A stretch of DNA of 21,132 nucleotides, taken from Sulfuricella sp. Lineage in GTDB: Bacteria; Pseudomonadota; Gammaproteobacteria; Burkholderiales; Sulfuricellaceae. Positions 1 through 6,774 of this stretch are shown piece after piece. The stretch spans positions 1 to 21,132 of the forward strand of contig JAIOJM010000262.1 in the NCBI GenBank assembly GCA_019911785.1, written 5' to 3'. Position 1 is the first letter of the stretch. Each line of letters begins with the position of its first letter. A program made the translations under genes and the position numbers. Under the pieces are notes generated by a model. That model was not told the DNA's origin and ran no database searches. It saw nothing but the letters and a program-made list of their open reading frames with translations.

Positions 1-2
1 GC

Positions 3-953
3 GAAACCGACGTTGCATGCTGCAGGGTCGACCAGGCGGGCAGCCGCATCCGGCTGCCCAAGCTCGGCTGGATCCGGTACCACAACAGCCGGGACCTGGC
101 CGGTGCGGCCAGGAACCTCACGGTCTCCTGCGACGCCCTGGGCTGGCACGTCTCGGTCCAGACCGAACGTGCCGAACAACCCATCCCCACATCGACGGCG
201 ATCGGCGCCGGGGATCGGGGCGTCGCGAACTTCCTCGCCACGGCGGAAGGCGCGCTGGTTGCGCCGCTCAATGCCCACAAGCAGGCGCTGCACAAGTTGC
301 GCCGCTACCAGCGGGCTTGCGCCCGCAAGGTCGAGGCGCAGAAAAGGGCGATGGGTATTGCCGGCCCGGTTCCCAAGGGCATGAAGCTGCCGGTCTCGAA
401 CCGCCTCAACAAGGCGCGGGTCCGGCTGGCGAATATCAACGCGAAGATCGCCCGAAGCCGCCTGGACTTTCTGCACAAGCTCAGCCACGGCCTGGCGGCT
501 CGTTACGCCGTCTTCGTGCTGGAAGATCTGCGCGTGGGGAACATGAGCCGTAGCGCGTCCGGGACGGAAGACAATCCCGGCGCGAACGTGAAGCAGAAGT
601 CCGGCCTAAACCGGTCCATCCTGGACCAGGGTTGGAGCGAGTTCGCCCGGCAGGTGGGGTACAAGCTGGAGTGGCGGGGAGGACGGTTAATCCTCATCGA
701 CCCGCGCAACACCAGCCGGACGTGCGCTTGCTGCGGCTACACGGATGAGAAGAACCGAAAAGGCGAGGCGTTCCACTGCCTCGCCTGCGGCCATGCCGAT
801 CATGCGGACGTCAATGCCGCAAAGAATATTCTGGCCGCGGGACACGCGGTTCTGGCCGGCAACGGCCATGCGGACGTGGAGGATGCGGCGCAGCAAGGCC
901 GGCCTGTGAAGCGTCAACCTGCTTTGGAGACCGATCATGTCGAACGGCTTTAA
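3..953 (+). CDS. tnpB: TnpB RNA-guided endonuclease, 5'-truncated by window edge
   Basis: TnpB is the RNA-guided DNA nuclease of IS200/IS605 elements and the ancestor of Cas12. The frame is open from base 3 with no start, so the N-terminus is outside the window; longer ORFs in the other two + frames over 13-553 are shadows. Counting from the first codon here, the RuvC triad is visible: Asp71 in AGDRGVANF, Glu174 in VLEDL and Asp269 in HADVNAAKN. The zinc ribbon is intact, with Cys241/Cys244 (TCACCGY) and Cys259/Cys262 (HCLACG). Between Glu174 and the ribbon lies the usual stretch ending in GYKLEW. The C-terminal tail after AAKN is about 45 residues long and overlaps the likely guide-RNA gene. 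Everything visible suggests an active enzyme. Confidence 0.9.
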   Translation, partial: ETDVACCRVDQAGSRIRLPKLGWIRYHNSRDLAGAARNLTVSCDALGWHVSVQTERAEQPIPTSTAIGAGDRGVANFLATAEGALVAPLNAHKQALHKLRRYQRACARKVEAQKRAMGIAGPVPKGMKLPVSNRLNKARVRLANINAKIARSRLDFLHKLSHGLAARYAVFVLEDLRVGNMSRSASGTEDNPGANVKQKSGLNRSILDQGWSEFARQVGYKLEWRGGRLILIDPRNTSRTCACCGYTDEKNRKGEAFHCLACGHADHADVNAAKNILAAGHAVLAGNGHADVEDAAQQGRPVKRQPALETDHVERL

Positions 954-1008
954 CAAGGAATCCGCCTCTCTTCAGGGGGTGGAGGATGTCAATGTTCAGA
1001 TACGGGCG
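880..1008 (+). ncRNA. Predicted TnpB guide RNA (reRNA/omegaRNA); boundaries approximate
   Basis: In IS200/IS605 elements the guide RNA scaffold runs from within the 3' end of tnpB to the right end of the element, and the guide is the flanking host sequence. Here the scaffold would end at GATGTCAA (985-992) and the guide would begin at 993 (TGTTCAGATACGGGCG). The 5' boundary is a guess, since it lies inside coding sequence and is set by processing. The assignment rests on position and on the right-end hairpin only. Confidence 0.35.
957..992 (+). repeat. Right-end subterminal hairpin of the IS element
   Basis: GGAATCC is followed by an imperfect hairpin (CCGCCTCTC, loop TTCA, GGGGGTGG, with G-T pairs) and then GGAGGATGTCAA. 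This arrangement is very common at the right ends of tnpB-only elements. The element boundary is placed after TCAA at 992. Confidence 0.55.
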
Positions 1009-1103
1009 ATTGCCTGAAAACCAATCGTTATTTTGCACGCGACACCAATGCCGAGTACATCATCATTTTCCACGGACCTAAGCATCCCGTCAGCGGGACT
1101 TAA
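993..1103 (+). pseudogene. Possible 3' remnant of the gene hit by the IS element
   Basis: Directly after the IS right end a frame stays open for 36 codons to TAA at 1101-1103, with plausible residue composition (it includes EYIIIFHGPKHPVSGT). It has no start codon or ribosome binding site of its own. It may be the tail of a gene interrupted by the insertion, but 36 open codons can arise by chance. No family is recognised. Confidence 0.25.
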
Positions 1104-1174
1104 CCCCCAACATTTCAAAGAATCAGTGCATCTGCTTTGCTACTCTCTTAAACAACAACACTAGGAGGTAGTCC

Positions 1175-2155
1175 ATGACAACCACGAACTTTGCCACGGC
1201 CCGCGACGTGGCCACGGCCATCCAAAGCCTGGGCTTTCAAGCCACCACAGAAGTCCTCGGGATCATTTCACGCACTTGCCGGGACGATTTTCTGGCCAAC
1301 CTGTCGGCCTGCATCAGTGGCCATGATCCAGACGGTGCAAACCGCAAGGCCATCGAACTGACGCTCCGCTGCCTGTCAGGCGACACGCTCGAAAGCCTGC
1401 GCGCCATCATACCTTCTGCCCAGGTGGAGCATGTTGTCGGGCTGGCCCGTACGCAACCCGTCCGGTTCTTGTCAGCTATTGAGGTTTCAGGCGATCCGAA
1501 ACACCCTCGCCACGACGTCGCAAAGAGCTTTTTATCCGGATGGTTTGAGAATCATCAGCCCCCCACCGGGCAAAGCCAGCCAGCAGATCAGCCTTCTGCG
1601 CCCGAGCCACAACGCCCACCGGAAAACCAAAGCCGCCGCAGCGCACCTCCCCAAGCGCCGGCACAGAATCAGACTCAGGAAGCCGAGAAGAAATACGAGT
1701 CCTGCCATGTCTACGGCGGCAGCTATGCCTTGTGCTTCAACTCGGGCACATGGGAAGGCAAGCCGGGCATCATGCTGGATGCTGCAGCGGCACTAGGGCC
1801 CAAGGCATATGACTGGCAGAACGCCATTCATATCTGGCTCAATGCCAACGAGATCGCCGCGGTTCTGGCCGTATTCCGTCGCTGGAGGAAGCGTGTCGAG
1901 TTCTCCGCGCATGGCGCCCAGAACGACAAGAGCTTCAGCATCGAATTTCAGGGCCAGCATTTCTTTGCCAAGGCGTCTGCCCGCAAGGCGACATCGCACC
2001 CTGCTCGTGCAGTAAAAATTCTCCCGGGGGATGCTACCGCGGTATCCATCCTGTTCCTGAAACAACTGGCCATCGCCCACCCGGATGTTCCGCTGCCGGA
2101 ACTGCTAGCCACCGTGCGCGCTGCGCATCAGCTGGACGATGTTGCAGCAGCCTGA
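1175..2155 (+). CDS. Two-domain hypothetical protein, possible ssDNA-binding C-terminus
   Basis: This 326-residue protein has a strong ribosome binding site (TAGGAGG, 6 nt before the ATG). The N-terminal ~125 residues look mostly helical. Residues ~128-168 form a Pro/Gln-rich linker (many PP, PQ and PAP steps) typical of a flexible tether. The C-terminal ~150 residues form a compact domain with beta-strand-like stretches (SYALCFNSGTW, KSFSIEFQGQHFFAKA) and a helix (EIAAVLAVFRRWRKRVEF). That alternation resembles small ssDNA-binding folds of the PC4/Whirly kind, but this is inferred from residue pattern only. It overlaps the following RecG-like gene by 17 nt, which implies translational coupling and a shared role in DNA processing. 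The real function is unknown. Confidence 0.8.
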   Translation: MTTTNFATARDVATAIQSLGFQATTEVLGIISRTCRDDFLANLSACISGHDPDGANRKAIELTLRCLSGDTLESLRAIIPSAQVEHVVGLARTQPVRFLSAIEVSGDPKHPRHDVAKSFLSGWFENHQPPTGQSQPADQPSAPEPQRPPENQSRRSAPPQAPAQNQTQEAEKKYESCHVYGGSYALCFNSGTWEGKPGIMLDAAAALGPKAYDWQNAIHIWLNANEIAAVLAVFRRWRKRVEFSAHGAQNDKSFSIEFQGQHFFAKASARKATSHPARAVKILPGDATAVSILFLKQLAIAHPDVPLPELLATVRAAHQLDDVAAA

Positions 2156-4106
2156 TGATCAGCCCCAAGAGAAGGGGCACCACCAGCGTCATCTCCTGGA
2201 CCGCCTGAAGCGCATCGGGATCACCGGCTGGCAAGAGCCTACCCTGTGCCTCCCGAAAGGCTTCCTGGACTATTCCGATGTCAGCACACTGAAGCAGGCA
2301 CTACCGCGCGAAGACGTCGTTTCAGGAAACCACATTTTCAGCCTGGTGGTGACAGAAAAGGCGGTTGTGGTTTCGCAGCCGAAAAAACGGCTCATCCTGA
2401 ACGCAACGGACGGCATGCTCACGGTCAAGATCGTGATCTTCGTCGTCCAGGGCGTCGATGTCCCTCGCTGGAAAAGCATGGCGGTTGGGGAGCGCATTCA
2501 TGTGCGAGGCAACCTACAGAACTGGGGGGGGCGCCTCCAAATGACCGGCCCTACCTTGATCGACCCGGATCTGATCGGCCGGGTACTCCCTGTCTATGAG
2601 AAGCGCCGTGGCATTGTCGCGGACGGCGCAATCTTCGATGCGACCAGGCACGCCCTTGCCCACCATCTGCCAGATACGATCCAGCACCTTATCGCCAGTT
2701 TTCACGGACTGGCTGAACCTGAAATCCTGCGGCGGGCTCGACTGAAGGCTCCGTCCATCGAGGCGGTGCTGCAAGCTGCCCATAACCCATCCAGCGAGGA
2801 GGAGGGAATGCGTGGCGTGGCTGGCATGCGCCGGTTGGCTGCATTGTCCATCGTGGAAAACGCCCGCCGATTGAAACGCCGTGCCGCCGTGCCAGAATCC
2901 GTTGTCGACATCCCGCCCGCCCTGGTGGATGAACTGTCCCGCAAGCTCCACTACCCTCTCACCGGCGACCAGAAAACGGCAATCTCCGAGATTGTTGCTG
3001 ACATGGCCTCGCCTTTTCCCATGCGCAGGGTTCTGAGCGGTGACGTTGGCAGTGGGAAGACCTTCTGCATCATGATTCCCGCCCTGGCGACTCAACGCCT
3101 GGGGCGCTTTGCGGTAATTCTGACGCCCAACGCGCTTCTGGCCGATCAGTTCGTGAAAGAGTGCAAGGAACACTACGGACAGGAAACCAACGTCATCGCG
3201 GTAACGGCTGCGACGAAGAAGCTGGACCTGTCGAGCAACCCCATCCTGGTAGGGACGACCGCCCTCCTCTCCCGGCTCAAAAACTACAAGGCGCCGGACT
3301 TCTTGGCGGTCGATGAGGAGCAGAAGATGTCCGTGGGACAGAAGGCCGAACTGACGGACATGCGGAGTAACTACCTTCAAGCCACGGCAACGCCGATACC
3401 ACGCACCACGGCGCTCATTACGCATGGCGCCATGGAAGTGAGCATCATCCGCGAAATGCCGGTCACCAAAAACGTCACGACTTACATTGTCCCGGGCGGG
3501 GACGCCAAGCGCCTTTTCGACCACACACGGAAAGTGCTCAACTCCGGTGGCCAGGTCGCCATCGTCTACCCGATCGTCAATGATGAGGAACAGACAAAGA
3601 AGAGCGTAACGGCAGCCTTCGCGCTATGGGACAAGAAATTCCCTGGCATGGTGGCAATGATTCATGGACAGATGAAAGAGGCCGACAAGCTGGAGGCCAT
3701 CTCCGGACTCAAAGCAGCCAAGCAGAAGATCGCGATTGTCTCATCGGTGATCGAAATCGGCCTTACGGTGCCCAGCCTTCGCTCGCTTATCGTCGTAAAC
3801 GCGGAACGCTATGGCACCAGCACGCTGCACCAGCTGCGCGGCCGGGTCGCACGACATGGCGGCAATGGATATTTCTTCATGTTCCTCCCGGATCCAGTCG
3901 GCAAAGAAACCATGCAACGCCTCCAGCTGGTACTCGACCATAGCGACGGATTCACCCTGTCCGAAAAAGACGCCGAACTCCGAGGCTACGGCGACCTATT
4001 CGAAGATGCAGAGAGGCAAAGCGGATCGTCCCGCAGCACAGTATTCCGCTGCGTAGATCTGACGCCGGCAGAAATTCACCACGTTTCGCAACCCATTAAC
4101 CACTAG
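2139..4106 (+). CDS. RecG-like superfamily 2 DNA helicase
   Basis: RecG remodels stalled forks and branched DNA. This 655-residue protein is slightly shorter than a typical RecG (about 690). Residues ~85-145 form an OB-fold-like wedge (VGERIHVRGNLQNWGGRLQM). Helicase motifs follow: Walker A GDVGSGKT near residue 300, Walker B Asp392 in DEEQ, motif III ATATPIPRT (415-423), a second RecA-like domain containing IAIVSSVIEIGLTVP, and motif VI QLRGRVAR (565-572). A RecG-type C-terminal signature is present as AELRGYGDLF. The Walker B reads DEEQ rather than RecG's DEQH; DEEQ is usual in Mfd. No RNA-polymerase-binding region of Mfd is present. The gene starts inside the previous gene and has no strong ribosome site, so coupling is likely. 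It is probably an element-specific paralogue, not the chromosomal recG. Confidence 0.88.
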   Translation: MLQQPDDQPQEKGHHQRHLLDRLKRIGITGWQEPTLCLPKGFLDYSDVSTLKQALPREDVVSGNHIFSLVVTEKAVVVSQPKKRLILNATDGMLTVKIVIFVVQGVDVPRWKSMAVGERIHVRGNLQNWGGRLQMTGPTLIDPDLIGRVLPVYEKRRGIVADGAIFDATRHALAHHLPDTIQHLIASFHGLAEPEILRRARLKAPSIEAVLQAAHNPSSEEEGMRGVAGMRRLAALSIVENARRLKRRAAVPESVVDIPPALVDELSRKLHYPLTGDQKTAISEIVADMASPFPMRRVLSGDVGSGKTFCIMIPALATQRLGRFAVILTPNALLADQFVKECKEHYGQETNVIAVTAATKKLDLSSNPILVGTTALLSRLKNYKAPDFLAVDEEQKMSVGQKAELTDMRSNYLQATATPIPRTTALITHGAMEVSIIREMPVTKNVTTYIVPGGDAKRLFDHTRKVLNSGGQVAIVYPIVNDEEQTKKSVTAAFALWDKKFPGMVAMIHGQMKEADKLEAISGLKAAKQKIAIVSSVIEIGLTVPSLRSLIVVNAERYGTSTLHQLRGRVARHGGNGYFFMFLPDPVGKETMQRLQLVLDHSDGFTLSEKDAELRGYGDLFEDAERQSGSSRSTVFRCVDLTPAEIHHVSQPINH

Positions 4107-4115
4107 GAACAATTC

Positions 4116-5228
4116 ATGAATAACGGAAACAAGCCAAAGCCCGTTGATGTTCTACTGAAAAAACTGGCCACCCTCCCCCCCATGATCGACCTTCTTTTGG
4201 CCGCGGTACTGGCTGTCTACTCATATGTGGCGATCACGGTAGACCACGCCCAGCTCATCGGCCTGGTTTGCTTCCTTGTGGCCATCGCGTTTGCACTGCT
4301 GGGCCTGCTCGCCACCATGCGTGAGATGAAACTGTTCAAGATCGTTGAGAAAAACTCATCACTGGACAGACTGAGAGGAATGAAGAACGCGGAATTTCAG
4401 GCATATCTGATAGCCGTTTTCGGACTGCAAGGCTATCAAACCCGCATCGTCCTGGACGAAATACATCGCCAGGACGATGCCGACATGATCGCGACCAAGC
4501 GCAAGGAAACACTTCTGATCCAATTCAATCACTGGGACGAAGATGTAATGGATATTCGCCCCGTCCAGTCTCTTCACAAAGCGGCCGCCGTGCTGCGAGC
4601 AAATAGCTGCATGGCCATCACCCTCGGTGGAGTATCCAAAGATGCAGTGAAGTGGGCCGCAATGAAGGGCGTTCAGATCGTCACAGCCAAGGAGCTTCTG
4701 GAAATGGCCGGAGGTATCCTGGGCGTGACGCCAGATGAGGTGATGGGAAATCCCGTCAAGGAGGAAGAGCAGATCGAGCAGAAGCACGAAATCGAAGGGC
4801 TTTCCCACGGCCAGCATCGCTTCATCTTCATCGACTTTGTTGGCGTTTCGAGGGGCTACATCCACCTGGTTGATCTGTTATTACAGCACCCGGCTTATAC
4901 AATCGTCGCCTCAACGATTCCCGAAGGGGAAACCATCGAGGATTTGAAAATAAGGATCCAGGGGTGCGAGGAACGGCTGATCGGAAACTTGCCACCCTCC
5001 TCTGCCGGACGCTATTTCGCTGTTCAGCATTACCTCGAATCGCAGCCTGAAGGGAAATCGACACCGTGGGTCGCCGTTGATACGGATCCACGCGCATTTC
5101 CGGAAGGAAGCACTGAACTCGTGGCTGTGAACCCGGCATTTGGCTTCGACAATGGCGCAGCCGAACGGCTACGCGATGCCATATTACTGGCTGATCGGAA
5201 TCATGTTCAGCGCCAGGTAAAGCAATAA
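4116..5228 (+). CDS. Membrane-anchored protein with Mrr-like nuclease fold and HAD-like C-terminal domain
   Basis: This 370-residue protein begins 9 nt after the RecG-like gene, so the three genes form one operon. Two transmembrane helices (about 23-40 and 46-66) put the rest in the cytoplasm. Residues ~90-200 follow the Mrr_cat (restriction endonuclease-like) pattern: EFQAYLIAVFGLQGY, Asp121/Asp123, LLIQFNHW, then AITLGGVSKDAVKWAAMKGVQIVTAKELL. The usual catalytic Q-x-K reads Q136-F-N138, so the lysine is missing. Residues ~233-360 resemble the HAD domain found in RNA-repair-type proteins: strand FIFIDFVGV (the usual D-x-D is D240-F-V242), YTIVAST, and WVAVDTDPRAF with Asp322/Asp324. Both domains may therefore be non-catalytic or altered. 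Domain calls come from motif reading alone. Confidence 0.8.
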   Translation: MNNGNKPKPVDVLLKKLATLPPMIDLLLAAVLAVYSYVAITVDHAQLIGLVCFLVAIAFALLGLLATMREMKLFKIVEKNSSLDRLRGMKNAEFQAYLIAVFGLQGYQTRIVLDEIHRQDDADMIATKRKETLLIQFNHWDEDVMDIRPVQSLHKAAAVLRANSCMAITLGGVSKDAVKWAAMKGVQIVTAKELLEMAGGILGVTPDEVMGNPVKEEEQIEQKHEIEGLSHGQHRFIFIDFVGVSRGYIHLVDLLLQHPAYTIVASTIPEGETIEDLKIRIQGCEERLIGNLPPSSAGRYFAVQHYLESQPEGKSTPWVAVDTDPRAFPEGSTELVAVNPAFGFDNGAAERLRDAILLADRNHVQRQVKQ

Positions 5229-5263
5229 CCCAAGTGACGTAATCTCAAAAATTGAGACAAACC

Positions 5264-5449
5264 GTGAAAAAACCTTTCCACAATATCCTTGCCACTATAG
5301 CGGTAGCCCTGCTTTCGCTAACCACGACCGCCAAGGCGGCAGGCCCGGACATCAACTACTTCGGCAGCATGGCGGACGCCGTAGCAGCTTGCCAAAATGA
5401 AGCCGTCCCCTGGTACCGGACTTATGATCCGGGGTCGGGCATGTGGTAA
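5264..5449 (+). CDS. Small secreted or periplasmic peptide, hypothetical
   Basis: A GTG start at 5264 gives 61 residues; a TTG at 5252 would add four. The N-terminus is a clear signal peptide: a basic start (MKKPFHN), a hydrophobic core (ILATIAVALLSLTT) and an Ala-x-Ala cleavage site (AKA before AGPD). The mature part is only about 35 residues and ends in DPGSGMW. It lies 35 nt after the previous gene and converges on the kfrA-like gene, with only 8 nt between the two stop codons. The short mature part and abrupt end suggest a truncated relic of a longer plasmid gene. No family is recognised. Confidence 0.55.
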   Translation: MKKPFHNILATIAVALLSLTTTAKAAGPDINYFGSMADAVAACQNEAVPWYRTYDPGSGMW

Positions 5450-5457
5450 GGTAAGGA

Positions 5458-6084
5458 TTAGAAATCCTCCCCCAATTCGTGTAGCCGCGCCTTCAATTTA
5501 CGAAACTGATCTTCCTTGGTGAAGCTGGCCTCGATCAATTCATTACACTTAGTCCGCCAGTAGGCTACTTGCTCGCCACAATCTTCTTTAGGGCGGGTTT
5601 CCTTATATTGCGTTTCAGCAACAGGCCGATGAATTGAAGTAAGAGCCCCGCCCTCTTTGCCAGCCTTCACCATTTGTCGGAGATCGTCCACACCTTGCAG
5701 CAACTCCCGCTGGCTATCCTCGTGACGTCGAAGCAACATCGCCAGGTTGCCCTGCGCATGGTCCAGCGCCTGCTGCAACACCACAACTTGCGCCTTCAGG
5801 GTTTCCTCTCGCTTGAAGCCACCCTCGATGGCTTCCTCCAGGGCGGACACTCGAGCCTGGACGGTTGAGGCGCCCCGGCCGATCAGGAGAGATTTCCTTG
5901 AATACTGGGCGCCAGTCAGGGAAGCCAACTCTTGCTGTACCGTGGTGACAGACCCACCCCCGGCGTCCTCGATGATCTTGCGAATGTGAAGCGGCTCCCC
6001 CTTTGCCATTCTTGTCAGGATGGACTCTCGAATGGATTCACGGAAGGAGTGCTTTGCCCTGGGTTTGCGCGATGGAGTTTTCAT
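5458..6084 (-). CDS. KfrA-like DNA-binding coiled-coil protein
   Basis: KfrA-type proteins of plasmids bind DNA through an N-terminal helix-turn-helix and carry a long coiled coil; they autoregulate and support stable maintenance. The chosen ATG at 6084 gives 208 residues beginning MKTPSRKPRAKHSFRES; the frame runs on to an ATG at 6252, but those 56 extra residues are not KfrA-like. Residues ~14-50 (RESILTRMAKGEPLHIRKII, then GGGSVTTVQQEL) match the KfrA N-terminal pattern. Residues ~75-150 are rich in Glu, Gln and Leu in a heptad-like order. It is shorter than IncP KfrA (over 300). It is the only - strand gene here. A palindrome over its start codon suggests autorepression. Confidence 0.8.
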   Translation of the reverse strand: MKTPSRKPRAKHSFRESIRESILTRMAKGEPLHIRKIIEDAGGGSVTTVQQELASLTGAQYSRKSLLIGRGASTVQARVSALEEAIEGGFKREETLKAQVVVLQQALDHAQGNLAMLLRRHEDSQRELLQGVDDLRQMVKAGKEGGALTSIHRPVAETQYKETRPKEDCGEQVAYWRTKCNELIEASFTKEDQFRKLKARLHELGEDF

Positions 6085-6108
6085 AGTCACTATGGTAGCA
6101 AAAGTGAC
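6082..6108 (-). promoter_or_regulatory. Candidate operator over the kfrA-like start codon
   Basis: Two overlapping inverted repeats sit at the start of the kfrA-like gene. CATAGT-C-ACTATG (6082-6094) includes the start codon itself. GTCACT (6086-6091) and AGTGAC (6103-6108) are separated by 11 bases. KfrA proteins are known autorepressors that bind such repeats, so this is a likely binding site. Confidence 0.45.
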
Positions 6109-6774
6109 GATACTCTGTTGATTTGCAGTTTCCGAGCCTAAAGGCTGAAATGTTTCACGAGAAATAAGCCGGAGAGGGCCTATAGAAGAGGAGTTACGGT
6201 ACGTGGCAAAAAATCCGTGAAACATAATATGCGGGTCAAGATCGCGCCCCAAATGGCTTCAAACAGCGCTCAGCTGACCATGAATGGTAACCCTACTATT
6301 GAGCACAGGATGTGTCCACAAGAGATCCAGGGCGTTGAAGGGGAAATCCGCCAGAATTGATGATCCATACCAAAAAAACAAAATATTTTTTCAATCGCAC
6401 TCATGCCGCCCCCATAACTGCAACTAAATCGATTGTTGCCGCAGTATTTCAGGCTTGTAACAGACAAACGGAGGGGCAACAATTCATCTTGCGAAAGATA
6501 GGCGTAAAAATCAGATATAAACGAACAGGCATTATTTAAGGCCTTGGGTTGGCGAGAACGAACATGCAATTCCGATACAACACACGGGAAAGCTCTGGAA
6601 GCTCGACTGCCTTTCGGTTCATTCCTTAAAAACACCTCGAAACCAGCGCCAGCTAATGACTTACCAAATAACTGGCATTTACCCTGCAACGTCGGTTAAT
6701 CAACGAAATGCATAATACATGTTGACAACCAATGATTGTCAGGGTAATTTTACGCGCAATAGGTACATTCAGGT
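6085..6774. other. 690-bp gene-free region between kfrA-like and parA; possible centromere or origin region
   Basis: I see no convincing gene here. Contents: a 12-bp palindrome AGCCTAAAGGCT (6135-6146) in the kfrA-like upstream region; an A/T tract at about 6368-6390; a 9-bp inverted repeat ATTGTTGCC (6432-6440) / GGCAACAAT (6475-6483) with 34 bases between; and the parA promoter near its right end. It is more AT-rich than its surroundings. No iteron-like tandem repeats were found. Its position between a kfrA-like gene and parAB fits a partition site or regulatory region. Confidence 0.4.
6722..6750 (+). promoter_or_regulatory. parA promoter with overlapping operator
   Basis: TTGACA (6722-6727) is a perfect -35 box. 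At 17 bp spacing lies TAATTT (6745-6750), a weak -10 box. An inverted repeat TGACAA (6723-6728) / TTGTCA (6736-6741) overlaps the -35 box and spacer, where a repressor would block polymerase. ParA proteins with an N-terminal DNA-binding domain normally repress their own operon, so ParA is the likely ligand. Confidence 0.55.

Larger units (their letters stand above)
1..992 (+). mobile_element. IS200/IS605-family element (tnpB-bearing), 5' part outside the window
   Basis: The element is recognised by its TnpB gene and by a right end at about 957-992, where GGAATCC, a GC-rich hairpin and GGAGGATGTCAA follow one another, the layout usual for tnpB-only (IS1341-type) elements. The left end and any tnpA lie outside the window. 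Such elements move as single strands and leave no target duplication, so none is expected. The element is visibly GC-richer than the sequence after 1000, consistent with recent arrival. Confidence 0.75.

Noticed and set aside
13..553. Frameshift in tnpB suggested by two other open + frames
   Set aside because: The correct frame is open without interruption from base 3 to 953 with the first catalytic Asp in it; the others are GC-rich shadow frames.
2514..3524. 336-codon - strand frame inside the RecG-like gene
   Set aside because: It is antisense to clear helicase motifs, and its product is His/Arg/Gly-rich with no recognisable domain; a shadow frame.
6270..6689. 139-codon - strand frame in the kfrA-parA gap
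   Set aside because: Its product has an unnatural mix (many Cys, Phe, Ser and Trp at the end), no ribosome site and no family features; the region has regulatory repeats instead.
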